DNA of 64,000 nucleotides, from assembly GCF_963677125.1 (NCBI RefSeq), contig NZ_OY781882.1, positions 3,170,501 to 3,234,500 of the forward strand, read 5' to 3'. The notes under the pieces were generated by a model. It saw only the letters and a program-made list of their open reading frames with translations, was not told the origin of the DNA and searched no databases. The position numbers were made by a program, and so were the translations under genes. This document shows positions 27,597-36,728 of this stretch, piece by piece; the first letter of the stretch is position 1, and each line of letters begins with the position of its first letter. Source of the DNA: an uncultured Desulfobacter sp. (GTDB lineage: Bacteria; Desulfobacterota; Desulfobacteria; Desulfobacterales; Desulfobacteraceae).

Positions 27597-27709
27597 GTGT
27601 TTACCCACCTGGGGCGTTGCCAAAAAATTTGCAATTCTCACAACCATGAAGTTGCTCCAGTTGCAAATTTTTCGGCGCCTTGCAGATAGGTACCTTTTAG
27701 TCCAAACAC
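27597..27709 (-). repeat. Dispersed GTGTTT-ended palindromic element, copy A
   Basis: 113 bp. Read on the minus strand it contains GCAAGGCGCCGAAAAATTTG, CAACTGGAGCAACTTCATGG and TTGTGAG, then a return arm TTGCAAATTTTTTGGCAACG and CCCAGGTGGGT. Copy B at 30946-31084 has the same blocks in the same order on the plus strand. The inner arms AAAAATTTGCAA/TTGCAAATTTTT make a long hairpin. Most of one outer arm is missing relative to copy B. Lies between ackA and crcB. Confidence 0.75.
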
Positions 27710-27749
27710 GGCACCGCTAAAGCCTTAGCTTGCATTCGACAGCAGAAGA

Positions 27750-28958
27750 TCAGGCGGTTACAAGATCTTTGCAGATGGTTGCAATCTCAAATTCTTCATC
27801 CGTGGGAACAACCCAGACCTCCACGGCGCTGTCATCAGCGGAGATACGAGCAGATTTCCCTCTCAAACCCGCATTACGCTCTTGATCAACAATGATTCCC
27901 AGATGTTCAAGCCCTTCCAGGCATTTTTCCCGCACTTTAGGGTCATTTTCCCCGATACCGGCGGTAAAGGCAATGGCATCCAGACGACCAAGCACAGCAT
28001 AGTAGGCCCCGATATATTTCTTAATGCCGTGACACAGCATCTCAAAGGCAAGTCTGGCATTGTCGTCACCCGAGGCAATGGCTTTATGAATATCCCGCAT
28101 GTCATTCATACCGCATATGCCGGCAAGACCGCTTTCACGGTCAAGCACGGTCTGAATCTGTGCGGCACTTTTTCCCGTGCAAGAGCTAAGATAGGCCGGC
28201 AGAGACGGATCAATATCACCGCACCGAGTTCCCATGATCAGACCGGAAGTGGGTGTCATACCCATAGAGGTTTCTTGGCACACGCCGCCGTTAACAGCTG
28301 TAATGGAGGATCCATTACCCAGATGGCAGACGATATTGACCAGATCATTTATAGGTTTTCCCATCAGACCGGCAAGCGTTTTCGTGACATAGGCGTGGGA
28401 GGCCCCATGAAATCCGTATCGCCTGACTTTATATTCACTGTAATAAGCCGCAGGCAACGCATACCGGTAAACATAATCAGGAAGCTTGCTTGCAAACAGC
28501 GTGTCAAAAACGGCCACTGAAGGCACACCTGAAAAATGCGCTATGGCCGCTTCAATACCGGCCAAATTGGCTGGGTTATGCAAAGGTGCCAACACAATAT
28601 TCTTTCGAATGCCCTCAATTGCCTCAGCATCCACAATGCAGTTTTCCTTAAAAATTTCACCGCCCTGGGCCACCCGATGCCCAATGGCTGCAAGTTCTTG
28701 TGCAGATTTAACCAGCGGATCATCTCCGCTCATCAATAAAGCAGCCACCTTTTCAATGGCCTGGGTATGATTTTCAAAGAGCTCAAGCATCTCGATTTTT
28801 TCACCGGGACCTTGGTCCGGGTACAGCGTATGAACCAGGCTGCTTTCCGGACTGCCGATTCGCTCCACCAGCCCCGCGCAGATCACCTTGGGCCCGGCCA
28901 GATCAAACAATTTATACTTCAAGGAGGAACTTCCTGAATTAATGACAAGTACTTTCAT
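27750..28958 (-). CDS. ackA: Acetate kinase
   Basis: 402 residues. MKVLVINSGSSSLKYKLFDL at the start, AIGHRVAQGGE, RYGFHGASHAYV, CHLGNGSS and AFTAGIGEND are all acetate-kinase signatures, with the catalytic residues of the ASKHA fold in place. It interconverts acetate plus ATP with acetyl phosphate. No phosphotransacetylase gene is adjacent. With acsA 4 kb away the organism can activate acetate by two routes, or use AckA for ATP formation during fermentation. Confidence 0.97.
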   Translation of the reverse strand: MKVLVINSGSSSLKYKLFDLAGPKVICAGLVERIGSPESSLVHTLYPDQGPGEKIEMLELFENHTQAIEKVAALLMSGDDPLVKSAQELAAIGHRVAQGGEIFKENCIVDAEAIEGIRKNIVLAPLHNPANLAGIEAAIAHFSGVPSVAVFDTLFASKLPDYVYRYALPAAYYSEYKVRRYGFHGASHAYVTKTLAGLMGKPINDLVNIVCHLGNGSSITAVNGGVCQETSMGMTPTSGLIMGTRCGDIDPSLPAYLSSCTGKSAAQIQTVLDRESGLAGICGMNDMRDIHKAIASGDDNARLAFEMLCHGIKKYIGAYYAVLGRLDAIAFTAGIGENDPKVREKCLEGLEHLGIIVDQERNAGLRGKSARISADDSAVEVWVVPTDEEFEIATICKDLVTA

Positions 28959-29090
28959 TTTTTCAAACCTTGCTTATTGGAAATTTTTCATGCCGTTCAG
29001 ACCCTTATCCACAGAGCCTGATGGTTCTTGCTGACATTTTTATAACTGCTGAACAATATAACAAAAGAAGAAAGGAACCGACAAACAAAA

Positions 29091-29561
29091 TCAATTTCTC
29101 AGTGTGGCAATCAACCGTTTAGGGTTTTCAAAGAAGGAAAAGACATCCAGAATATGCCGGATCATCACATCGCAGGACATCAAAGCCGGCAACGCCATCC
29201 CCTCCTCCCCAAGCACGGCGACGCCTAACACGGCATGTTTAAGCATCAAGGCGTCATTAACCCCGTTGCCAACAGCCATGGTGGTGTCCGCGCCGATGCG
29301 ATTGAGCACATCCAGTTTTTTCTGATCCTGGTCCTGATTTGAAATCAGTACAACCTCAGCCGTAACCCCCTCAAGCTGTGTCTGGACCGACCCAAAGGTA
29401 TCGGCTGTGACCACATGGAAATCGAGCAGGTGGGCAAGCTTGTTCATGGCGGCCCCTACCCCGTCGAGAATACGGCCATCCGTCGCGATGGTGCCGTTGT
29501 AATCAAACATCACATGTTGAATATTAACCGGACCTGTGCCGGGAATTTCTATGCGGATCAT
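29091..29561 (-). CDS. HAD-superfamily protein, soluble P-type-ATPase-like
   Basis: About 156 residues from ATG 29561 (AGGAG ends 6 nt before). VMFDYNGTIATDG holds the first HAD motif DxxGT with the nucleophile position read as D-Y-N, ISNQDQDQKKLDVLNRIG gives the region of motif III, and AVGNGVNDALMLKHA is motif IV (GNGxND). This combination is that of soluble proteins resembling the phosphorylation domain of P-type ATPases. They are thought to be phosphatases, with substrate unknown. Cytosolic; it precedes no obvious partner, with nitroreductase 56 nt upstream in the same direction. Confidence 0.8.
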   Translation of the reverse strand: MIRIEIPGTGPVNIQHVMFDYNGTIATDGRILDGVGAAMNKLAHLLDFHVVTADTFGSVQTQLEGVTAEVVLISNQDQDQKKLDVLNRIGADTTMAVGNGVNDALMLKHAVLGVAVLGEEGMALPALMSCDVMIRHILDVFSFFENPKRLIATLRN

Positions 29562-29617
29562 GTCGTCTCCTAACAAAAGTCCATAGATATAGGGCAGTTA
29601 TCTCCCCCTGGTTCGTA

Positions 29618-30292
29618 TCATTGGCACCAAGTCACAACATCTTCCACTTTTTCCCGGGGACTGATCACCTTGTTTGCAGGAAAACCCTCGTCCGGATATC
29701 CAATGGCAATGGCAACAACCAGACGCTTGTCGTCGGGAATTTTGACAATATCTCTCAATACGTCGGAATACATGATACCCTGGTTTTCGATACAGGTGCC
29801 AAGACCAAAATCAACGGCAGCCAGGCAGATATTTTGAATAACCAATCCGGCATCTAGGTAGGTCCATTCAATGGGACTGGATTTATTACCGACAAGGATA
29901 ATCGCTGCAGGGGCATCAAAATACCGGAACCCGCGTTTCATCCAATCGATTCGTTTATCTTTATCTTCTCTGCCGATGTCCATGGCTTTGAACAAGCGTA
30001 TTCCAATGTCCACTTGACGGTCACGATAAACAGTTCCTTTTTCCGGTTCAATCAGCGTGTGCGCCATCTCCTCGGGAGGGGCTTCAGAACTGGTAAAGCG
30101 GTCTTCATTTGCCTTCTTAAGCTGCGCCAAAGTCGCACCGGTAACCACATAAAATTGCCAAGGCTGCGTATTCTTTGTAGACGGCGCCCTGACGGAAATT
30201 TCCAGAATTTGCTTTAAAACCTCTTTGGGGACCGGTTTATCTAAATATCCGCGAACACTTTTTCTTTCTTTAATGGCAGATTGTAATTCCAT
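29618..30292 (-). CDS. Nitroreductase-family flavoprotein
   Basis: 224 residues. The N-terminal AIKERKSVRGYLDKPV and RAPSTKNTQPWQFYVVTG segments bind FMN in nitroreductases. AGLVIQNICLAAVDFGLGTCIEN and VVAIAIGYPDE complete the fold. The family reduces nitroaromatics or quinones with NAD(P)H, or carries out specialised flavin chemistry, and the substrate cannot be read from sequence. It is probably cotranscribed with the HAD gene downstream. Confidence 0.9.
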   Translation of the reverse strand: MELQSAIKERKSVRGYLDKPVPKEVLKQILEISVRAPSTKNTQPWQFYVVTGATLAQLKKANEDRFTSSEAPPEEMAHTLIEPEKGTVYRDRQVDIGIRLFKAMDIGREDKDKRIDWMKRGFRYFDAPAAIILVGNKSSPIEWTYLDAGLVIQNICLAAVDFGLGTCIENQGIMYSDVLRDIVKIPDDKRLVVAIAIGYPDEGFPANKVISPREKVEDVVTWCQ

Positions 30293-30474
30293 AATGTCAC
30301 CCTTGGCTAACTATTAATTTGCTTATATCAAAACTTCTAATTAGTGCCAGGCAGTTTACTGTCAACCACAATAAATATTCAATAGTTTTTATTATTATTT
30401 ATTCCCAAGTTTAAAGACACGCTCAAAACAACTCTTTATCCCAAAGGCTATCCAATGTATAAACTTTTACTATT

Positions 30475-30909
30475 ATGAATAATACAAAACAAATCACAAA
30501 TATGCATGCAGCAGATCAGGACACGGCCATTCATCACCTTAAGGCCAGAGTATATTATGAAGATACGGATCACTCCGGCGTGGTTTACCACGCCAATTAT
30601 CTGAAATATTTTGAACGGGCCAGAGAAGATATATTCGGCGTAGAAAACCTGGTACAGATGTGGCAAGACAAAAGCATCGGTTTTGCCGTATACAAAGCGG
30701 AAATCGGATATCATGACGGCGCACAATTTGGAGATCTCTTAGATATTCGCACCACCTGTGAAAAACAAGGGGCATACCGGGTGGTATTTTTTCACAGCGC
30801 CTGGCGCCCGGACCAAAAAAAGCCGGCAGTGACCTGCACCCTGGAACTGGTATGCCTTGGACCCGGCAAAAAGCTTTTGCCCATTCCGGAATTCGATTTT
30901 CTTAATTAG
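30475..30909 (+). CDS. ybgC: YbgC-type acyl-CoA thioesterase
   Basis: 144 residues, hot-dog fold. VYYEDTDHSGVVYHANYLKYFERARED is the active-site helix region of the YbgC family, with the catalytic Asp and the HANYL stretch (quoted in parts: YEDTDHSGVVYHANYLK). YbgC hydrolyses short or phospholipid-related acyl-CoAs and is often near tol-pal genes, but those are not here. An ATG at 30502 is an alternative start. It stands alone, followed by copy B of the dispersed repeat. Confidence 0.9.
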   Translation: MNNTKQITNMHAADQDTAIHHLKARVYYEDTDHSGVVYHANYLKYFERAREDIFGVENLVQMWQDKSIGFAVYKAEIGYHDGAQFGDLLDIRTTCEKQGAYRVVFFHSAWRPDQKKPAVTCTLELVCLGPGKKLLPIPEFDFLN

Positions 30910-30945
30910 CCCTCTCCCTCCTGATTTGTACTTGGAAGGAAACGT

Positions 30946-31084
30946 GTGTTTGGACGAAAAGTTGCCCAGATGCAAGGCACAGAAAAATTTGTAACCGGAG
31001 CAACCTCATGGTTGTGAGACCCGATCTTATGCTTTGGCAAATTTCTCTGCAACGCCGCAGGTGGGTGACTTTTCGTTCAAACAC
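30946..31084 (+). repeat. Dispersed GTGTTT-ended palindromic element, copy B (fullest)
   Basis: 139 bp. The outer arms are imperfect inverted repeats of about 27 bp: GTGTTTGGACGAAAAGT at the left end and ACTTTTCGTTCAAACAC at the right. Inner arms around GAAAAATTTG and CAAATTTCTC enclose GGAGCAACCTCATGGTTGTG. The whole can fold into one long hairpin and has no coding capacity. It resembles short non-autonomous palindromic repeats of the REP/MITE type. Lies between the thioesterase and the VWA gene. Confidence 0.75.
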
Positions 31085-31152
31085 CATTTTTACAACTTTT
31101 TTACAACTATTTTACCCCGGCTTGACACATGACTTTTTTCAATGGGTTATCT

Positions 31153-31195
31153 TTGGACTGCAAGTAAAAAACAACCACGGACACTTGCAGTCCAA
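31153..31195 (+). promoter_or_regulatory. 13-bp perfect inverted repeat in the leader of the VWA operon
   Basis: TTGGACTGCAAGT (31153-31165) and its exact complement (31183-31195) are separated by 17 nt and end 38 nt before the VWA start. A TTGACA lies upstream at 31122 but without a good -10 at standard spacing. It may be an operator or an mRNA hairpin; it is too close to the start and lacks a T tract, so a terminator is unlikely. Confidence 0.55.
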
Positions 31196-31233
31196 GGACG
31201 CGAAAACCAACATCGTACTAAAAGGAGAAAGCC

Positions 31234-32595
31234 ATGAAACCCAAGTTTAGCAAAACAACAACAGTTGCCGCAATTCTTATTGTTTCCATATTTATGGTTA
31301 CCCAGGTTCCGGGTATTTCCCAGGCCAAGTCAGTCCCGGACCGTGTCACCTGCCGGGTGGAGACGGACAGATCCGTACTGCCCGCAGGTGATCCCCAGAA
31401 CGTCATCCTAAAGATCAGTTTGGATGCTCCGACAGTTCCTGAAAACACCACCCGCCCCCGGGTAAATATTGCTCTGGTGATGGACCGGTCCGGCTCCATG
31501 GGCGGCACAAAAATTCAAATGGCCAAGGCTGCAGCCATGGAAGCGCTGTCCCGGCTCGGCAAAGATGACGTGTTTTCCCTTATCACCTACGACACGGAGG
31601 TCTCCACCCCAGTTCCGGCCCAAAAAGTTAAGGAAACCAGATCAATTATCCGTGCCATTAAAAATATAGAAGCCGGCGGTAACACTGCTCTTTTCGGCGG
31701 GGTAAGCCAGGGGGCCGCAGAAATCAGAAAAAACGTTGAAGGAGATTATGTTAACCGTGTGGTGCTCCTGTCCGACGGCATAGCCAATGTCGGCCCAAGC
31801 AACCCGTCTGATTTAGGACGCCTTGGGGCAGGACTGTTCAAAGAAAACATCTCTGTGACCACCGTGGGCGTGGGCACGGACTACAACGAAGATCTCATGG
31901 CCCAACTGGCCCAGAAAAGTGACGGCAATACCTATTTTGCCGAATCCGGAAGGGATCTGCCCCGGATCTTTGCCGCGGAACTAGGAAATGTACTCAATGT
32001 AGTAGCCAAACAGGTGGTGGTGACCATCACCCTGCCGTCCGGTATCGAACCTGTGGAGATCATCGGCAGAGAAGGCCGTATCCGAGGCAACCGCATTGAA
32101 CTCTCCATGAACCAGTTGTATGGTGGACAGGAAAAGTTCGCGCTGGTGGAAGTTCGCATGGACGGCCAAAAAGAGGGCAGTTCTGTTGAAATTGCTAAAG
32201 CCGACGTATCTTATCAAGATCCGTTTTCCATGAAAACCCTTGGTGCCCAGGCAAAAGCCACAGCCCGCTTCAGCCGGAACAAGGCCAAAATCGAAGCATC
32301 CACCAATGCTCAGGTGGTCAAGGATTACCAGCTCAATCTCAATGCCCTGGCCCAGGAAAAAGCTATTGAACTGTCTGACCAGGGAAAAACCAAAGAGGCT
32401 GCCAAGAAATTAAGACAGTCGGCTGCGGCCTTGAGAGGATTTGCCGGCAAATACAATGACGAACAAGCATTTGAAGAAGCCCAGGAAGCTGAAATCCAGG
32501 CCGATGTACTGGAAACCCAGGGCATGAGCAAAAAAAGCAGAAAAGCGCTTAGGACCAAATCTTACCAAATGAAAAACCAGCAGATTCAAAAATAG
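31234..32595 (+). CDS. Exported von Willebrand factor A domain protein
   Basis: 453 residues with a signal peptide (about 1-32, ending near GISQAKS). The VWA domain carries a complete metal-ion site: DRSGSMGG, the GGNTALFGG threonine and LLSDGIANVG. A beta-rich region (about 260-350) follows, then a helical, Lys/Gln-rich tail. It is predicted periplasmic or surface exposed. AAAGGAG precedes the ATG. The histidine kinase starts 3 nt after its stop, so it may sense or present a signal for that kinase. Function unknown beyond the fold. Confidence 0.88.
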   Translation: MKPKFSKTTTVAAILIVSIFMVTQVPGISQAKSVPDRVTCRVETDRSVLPAGDPQNVILKISLDAPTVPENTTRPRVNIALVMDRSGSMGGTKIQMAKAAAMEALSRLGKDDVFSLITYDTEVSTPVPAQKVKETRSIIRAIKNIEAGGNTALFGGVSQGAAEIRKNVEGDYVNRVVLLSDGIANVGPSNPSDLGRLGAGLFKENISVTTVGVGTDYNEDLMAQLAQKSDGNTYFAESGRDLPRIFAAELGNVLNVVAKQVVVTITLPSGIEPVEIIGREGRIRGNRIELSMNQLYGGQEKFALVEVRMDGQKEGSSVEIAKADVSYQDPFSMKTLGAQAKATARFSRNKAKIEASTNAQVVKDYQLNLNALAQEKAIELSDQGKTKEAAKKLRQSAAALRGFAGKYNDEQAFEEAQEAEIQADVLETQGMSKKSRKALRTKSYQMKNQQIQK

Positions 32596-32598
32596 GAC

Positions 32599-34296
32599 AT
32601 GATGACCAGCCGGCGATCAATCATTATATTCTGGACCCTGCTTTTAGTACCTGCCATGGTGCTGGCAGGGTTCGCTTTTCGCCAACTCTCTTTTGAACAG
32701 GAACGGATACGCAGGGCCCAAATTACAGCACTTGAAGACCAGACCAGGGTGGTGGCCCAAAACCTTGACCACAGCATGGCCACCCTCCAGGCCAACCTAA
32801 CCCGGTCCCTGCTGAATTTAAATGTAAGCAACCTAAGCGCCCCGGCCCTTGGCGAACGCCTTTTAGCCTGGGAAAAGACCAACCCCCTGATAAGAAATGT
32901 GTTCATTTTCTCCCCACGAAAAGGCCTATTGTATCCCCAGCGTTCCCGGGCAGCCACAGGAGAGGAAAGACAGTTTATCACCCGCTTTAACCCGCTTATG
33001 ACCGGAGCCATCTCCTTTGAATTTCATCACCCGGCCGCCAGGGAGGATAAAAAGGCGTTCAAAAGAACAGCCGGTTCCGGTGACTTATATAGCCTGTCCA
33101 GCCAATCGGTACCCGCAATACCAGAAAAAAAGAGTATCGCCTCCGACAGCGCCCCAAAAGCCGCCTCGAATTTGGAAAAGTCCGGTTGGATTCCCTGGTT
33201 CAGCGATAACCAGCTTTATGTACTGGGATGGACGCAGCCTGAACCGGAGGGGATGATCTACGGCATTGAACTTGAGATGATGGTCCTTTTATCACGGCTG
33301 ATAACGGATATCCCCCAAAACAATCGGAAGGGCACGGCACTTGTGGTCACGGACGGCAACGGCACGCCCCTTCACCACACAGGCCCTTTGCAATTTAACA
33401 ATAATCCGGAAACAAAGAATGCCGTGGCCAAAATGGATTTATCCGAACGTCTGCCCCACTGGTCTGTGTGCGTGTTTACCGATGACTCAGCCTTGTCGGA
33501 ATCAAACAACTTCTTAGTCATCGCCCTGGTCCTGGTGGGTATATTGGTGACGGCCATTGTATCCGCAGGCATTTTGATTACCCGGCTGACTCTGGCACAG
33601 ATCAAAGATGCCCAACAAAAAACATCCTTTGTGGCAGCCGTATCCCATGAACTGAAGACCCCGCTGACCAGCATCCGGATGTATGCGGAACTGCTGCTGT
33701 CAAAAAGGGTGTCAGCCCCTGAAAAGCAGCAGTCTTATCTTGAAGTGATGGTGGCAGAAAGTGAACGCCTTACCCGCCTGATAAATAACATTTTGGATTT
33801 TGGAAAACTTGAGCAGGGCAGAAAAAAATACCGAATCAGTGAATTTGATATGGGGCAATTTTTAGGAGAATGCATACACACCAACCGAATCCGGTTGAGG
33901 CAGGCGGGATTTGAAGTGATCACGCAAATCCCTAATCAAGTATTTACCGTCAAAACGGATCGGGATGCCATGGCCCAGGTCTTTTTAAACCTGATGGACA
34001 ATGCCATCAAATATGCAGGATCAGGTCACTTTTTAAAAATCATTTTAGCCAGGACATCCCAGGATGTGCAGATAAAGATACAGGATGACGGCACAGGTAT
34101 TGACCCGATGCTCAAAGAAAAAATATTTGATAAATTTTTCAGGGCTGATAATTCACTCACCACATCCAAGCCGGGGTCAGGCCTGGGACTAAGCATTACC
34201 CGTCACATGCTTCGGGATTTAGGCGGCGATATCGTCATGGACACAACGCTCGCCCGGGGCACAGGCTTTATAATAAGGATACCCATCCATGAATAA
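32599..34296 (+). CDS. Sensor histidine kinase
   Basis: 565 residues. A first membrane segment near 10-30 and a second near 300-325 enclose a long extracytoplasmic sensor without recognised domain. Then come HisKA (AAVSHELKTPLTSIRMYAELL, phospho-His) and HATPase_c (LMDNAIKYAGS, DDGTGIDP, GSGLGLSITRHM). It lies 3 nt after the VWA gene and overlaps the response regulator by 8 nt, so the three genes are one operon. The stimulus is unknown. Start could be either of two adjacent ATGs (32599 or 32602). Confidence 0.93.
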   Translation: MMTSRRSIIIFWTLLLVPAMVLAGFAFRQLSFEQERIRRAQITALEDQTRVVAQNLDHSMATLQANLTRSLLNLNVSNLSAPALGERLLAWEKTNPLIRNVFIFSPRKGLLYPQRSRAATGEERQFITRFNPLMTGAISFEFHHPAAREDKKAFKRTAGSGDLYSLSSQSVPAIPEKKSIASDSAPKAASNLEKSGWIPWFSDNQLYVLGWTQPEPEGMIYGIELEMMVLLSRLITDIPQNNRKGTALVVTDGNGTPLHHTGPLQFNNNPETKNAVAKMDLSERLPHWSVCVFTDDSALSESNNFLVIALVLVGILVTAIVSAGILITRLTLAQIKDAQQKTSFVAAVSHELKTPLTSIRMYAELLLSKRVSAPEKQQSYLEVMVAESERLTRLINNILDFGKLEQGRKKYRISEFDMGQFLGECIHTNRIRLRQAGFEVITQIPNQVFTVKTDRDAMAQVFLNLMDNAIKYAGSGHFLKIILARTSQDVQIKIQDDGTGIDPMLKEKIFDKFFRADNSLTTSKPGSGLGLSITRHMLRDLGGDIVMDTTLARGTGFIIRIPIHE

Positions 34297-34999
34297 CACA
34301 ACCATACTGGTGGCAGAAGACGACATCCATATACGGATCGGTTTAACAGACACCCTGGAAAGTGAAGGATATCAGGTCATTGAGGCGGGAGACGGCAATG
34401 AAGCCCTGGCCGAATTTGATCAAAAAAGCCCGGATCTTGTACTCTTGGACGTCATGATGCCGGGCAAAAGCGGTTATGATGTGTGCCGGGCCATTCGGAT
34501 AAAAGATGCCATGGTGCCGGTGATTATGCTCACGGCCAAAGGCGAAGAGATCGACAAGGTGGTAGGGCTGAAACTGGGGGCGGACGACTACATCACCAAA
34601 CCGTTCGGAATTCATGAACTTCTGGCAAGAATTGATGCGGTGTTACGCCGGGCCAAAAGATTCAAAAGTCCCGCAGCAAAAGATAAAGGCAAAGCCCCTT
34701 TCCCTTTTGCCGGTTTCACAGTTGACCCCAAACGATTTAAAATGACAGGCACAGACAAAAATTTTGATCTTTCAAAAAGGGAAATCGAACTGCTCAAACT
34801 CTTTGCAGCACATCCCGGTGAAGTGCTGGATCGAGATACGATTTTAACCCGTATCTGGGGTGTGGATTATGGCGGAACAACCCGGACCCTTGACCAACAT
34901 ATTGCAATGTTAAGAAAAAAAATTGAAAAAAAACCTGCAACCCCTGTGATCATTACAACTGTTCACGGTGTGGGATACAGATTCGAATCAGATGAGTAG
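34289..34999 (+). CDS. OmpR/PhoB-family response regulator
   Basis: 236 residues. Receiver: ILVAEDDIHIRIG, phospho-Asp in LVLLDVMMPGKSG, VIMLTAKGEE and DDYITKPFG. The C-terminal winged helix runs from about 140 with FDLSKREIELLKLFAAHPGEVLDRD and TRTLDQHIAMLRKKIE. It is cognate to the overlapping histidine kinase. Autoregulation through the inverted repeat at 31153-31195 is possible but not shown. Confidence 0.96.
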   Translation: MNNTTILVAEDDIHIRIGLTDTLESEGYQVIEAGDGNEALAEFDQKSPDLVLLDVMMPGKSGYDVCRAIRIKDAMVPVIMLTAKGEEIDKVVGLKLGADDYITKPFGIHELLARIDAVLRRAKRFKSPAAKDKGKAPFPFAGFTVDPKRFKMTGTDKNFDLSKREIELLKLFAAHPGEVLDRDTILTRIWGVDYGGTTRTLDQHIAMLRKKIEKKPATPVIITTVHGVGYRFESDE

Positions 35000-35356
35000 T
35001 TACACTGCCTCTTTTTCCAAAATGCTCAAACCAACGACCTTGTGTCCGGGATGCCGTCCTTGCTCAGGATCTGAAACATGACGAACTTCCACCTGGTATA
35101 CTTCTAGAGAAAGGTCGTTGTCCCCCCTGCGAAGGGTTACTGAAAATATACAGCCCTCCTGCAGATGATCTAACACCTTGGAGTCCTGCCTTGTCAGGAT
35201 GCCTAAGCCGGTGTAACTCCAGTCCCTTAAAGGGAACTGGTACGTAAGCATGGCGCCTGGGAACGAAAATTCAACACTGGCCCCGTCGGCAGCCGCTGTT
35301 CTCACCTGTTTACGAAGCTCTTCGTTTTCGTTTTTTGATTGATTTTCTTTTTCCAT
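35000..35356 (-). CDS. PilZ-domain protein (c-di-GMP receptor candidate)
   Basis: 118 residues. The two PilZ signature elements can be read: RxxxR at 15-19 (RKQVR) and DxSxxG in RDWSYTGLG near residue 45. The rest matches a six-stranded PilZ barrel (GCIFSVTL, YQVEVRHV, KVVGLSIL). It is a single-domain, cytosolic protein convergent with the response regulator. A GGDEF protein at 39007 could supply c-di-GMP. The first motif lies very near the N-terminus. Confidence 0.75.
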   Translation of the reverse strand: MEKENQSKNENEELRKQVRTAAADGASVEFSFPGAMLTYQFPLRDWSYTGLGILTRQDSKVLDHLQEGCIFSVTLRRGDNDLSLEVYQVEVRHVSDPEQGRHPGHKVVGLSILEKEAV

Positions 35357-35691
35357 AATTGGCCTGATTGTTAAATTAAATAAGAATTAACATATATATT
35401 AAGCCATATTAACCAATCAAATCAAGGAATTGTTACTTTATTCGCCAATTGCACAATTCAATTGTTTGATTTTTTATTAAAACTTGTAAAAATTTGTAAA
35501 ATATTCATTTTTTTTATAATTTATTGCATATATATCCAATTTTTCAATAGAATTATTGACATAAACGCATTCCGATCTATATACTGAAAAAATAAAAATC
35601 CGCAAAAGGACATACTCGCAAGCAATGCGTAAAATCCTGCGGAATTTATTTTTTGTACCCGTAGTATTTTAACAGCATCAAGGAGGTGCCC
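35357..35691. other. Intergenic region and hydrogenase leader
   Basis: 335 nt of AT-rich DNA between divergent pilZ and hysB. It contains the promoter at 35556-35585. In the leader, ATCCGCA (35599-35605) can pair with TGCGGA (35638-35643), suggesting a structured 5' end that matches no riboswitch I know. Confidence 0.45.
35556..35585 (+). promoter_or_regulatory. Sigma-70-type promoter for the hydrogenase operon
   Basis: A perfect -35 TTGACA (35556-35561) is followed after 18 nt by TATACT (35580-35585). The transcript would have a leader of about 100 nt before the GTG start of hysB. Confidence 0.6.
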
Positions 35692-36648
35692 GTGAAAGAC
35701 GAGCATATGTTGCCGGAAACGCAACAAAAAGAATCAGGAGTTACCAGGCGGTGCTTCCTGAAAACCGTTGCCGGTGCCGCAGCCGGCATTGGTGTGTCCC
35801 AGGTGGTGAACCCTGCGCTGGTTAAAGCCCTTGAAAAAGGACTTAAACGGCATCCGGTTGTCTGGCTGCAGGGACAGGGATGCACAGGCTGCTCGGTCAG
35901 CCTGCTCAACAGTGTTGATCCCAGCATTGCAGATGTGCTTTTAAAAGTGATCAGTCTGCAATACCATCCCACCGTGATGGCCAGTGAAGGCGAAACTGCC
36001 ATGGAGAACCTGTTTGCCATTGCCAAAGAATATAAAGGAAGATTTTCTCTTGTTGTGGAGGGCGCCATTCCTACAGCGGCAGATGGTATGTACTGTGTCG
36101 TCGGCGATTACGAACATAAAGAATACACCATGGTTGACCTGGTCAAGGAAATCGCCCCCATGGCCGGTTCCTGTCTTGCGGTAGGCACCTGTTCAGCGTT
36201 CGGCGGTATTCCGGCAGCAGAGGGCAATGTCACCGGTGCCACAAGCTGCAGGGACTTTTTTGCAGATAACGGCATTGAAACCCCCATTGTCAACATTGCA
36301 GGATGCCCGCCCCACCCTGACTGGATTGTCCTTTCAATCGTACATCTGCTGGAAGAAGGTATTCCTGAATTAGATGACGAAGGACGCCCCATGCTCTTCT
36401 TTGGAGAAAATATCCACGAAAACTGTCCCAGACTGGACATGTATGACGAGGATATACTGTCCAAAACCTTGTCTGATCCTAAAGGCTGCCGTATGGACCT
36501 GGGCTGCAAGGGCCCTTCAACTTACGCAGACTGCTTTAAGAGAAAATGGAACAGCGGCCTGAACTGGTGTGTGGATAACGCCGTCTGTATCGGTTGTGTT
36601 GAACCCGGTTTTCCGGATGCATCATCACCTTTTTATGAACCCGAATAA
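35692..36648 (+). CDS. hysB: [NiFeSe] hydrogenase small subunit
   Basis: About 318 residues. A Tat signal is present (TRRCFLKTVAGAAAG). Cluster ligands include GQGCTGCSVSLLNS at the proximal site, AVGTCSAFGGIP, NIAGCPPHPDW, and the C-terminal cysteines in KGPSTYADCF and NAVCIGCVEPGFPD. There is no C-terminal membrane anchor, as in soluble periplasmic [NiFeSe] enzymes. It relays electrons from the active site to periplasmic cytochrome c. I choose GTG 35692, with AGGAGG 5 nt before it. The large subunit follows after 80 nt. Confidence 0.95.
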   Translation: MKDEHMLPETQQKESGVTRRCFLKTVAGAAAGIGVSQVVNPALVKALEKGLKRHPVVWLQGQGCTGCSVSLLNSVDPSIADVLLKVISLQYHPTVMASEGETAMENLFAIAKEYKGRFSLVVEGAIPTAADGMYCVVGDYEHKEYTMVDLVKEIAPMAGSCLAVGTCSAFGGIPAAEGNVTGATSCRDFFADNGIETPIVNIAGCPPHPDWIVLSIVHLLEEGIPELDDEGRPMLFFGENIHENCPRLDMYDEDILSKTLSDPKGCRMDLGCKGPSTYADCFKRKWNSGLNWCVDNAVCIGCVEPGFPDASSPFYEPE

Positions 36649-36728
36649 TCAAGGCGCACGGGAAATTTACAACATTAAGTTTCCCCATAAAGCCTAACCG
36701 AAACAGATCCACACAAGGAGAAATATTT

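Larger units (their letters stand above)
27319..27749. other. Intergenic region between crcB and ackA
   Basis: 431 nt between convergent genes with no supported gene. It holds a short GC-rich hairpin at 27422-27434 and copy A of the dispersed palindromic element at 27597-27709. Nothing else is recognised. Confidence 0.5.

Noticed and set aside
35595..35650. Riboswitch in the hydrogenase leader
   Set aside because: A stem can be drawn, but no conserved aptamer core of a known class is present.
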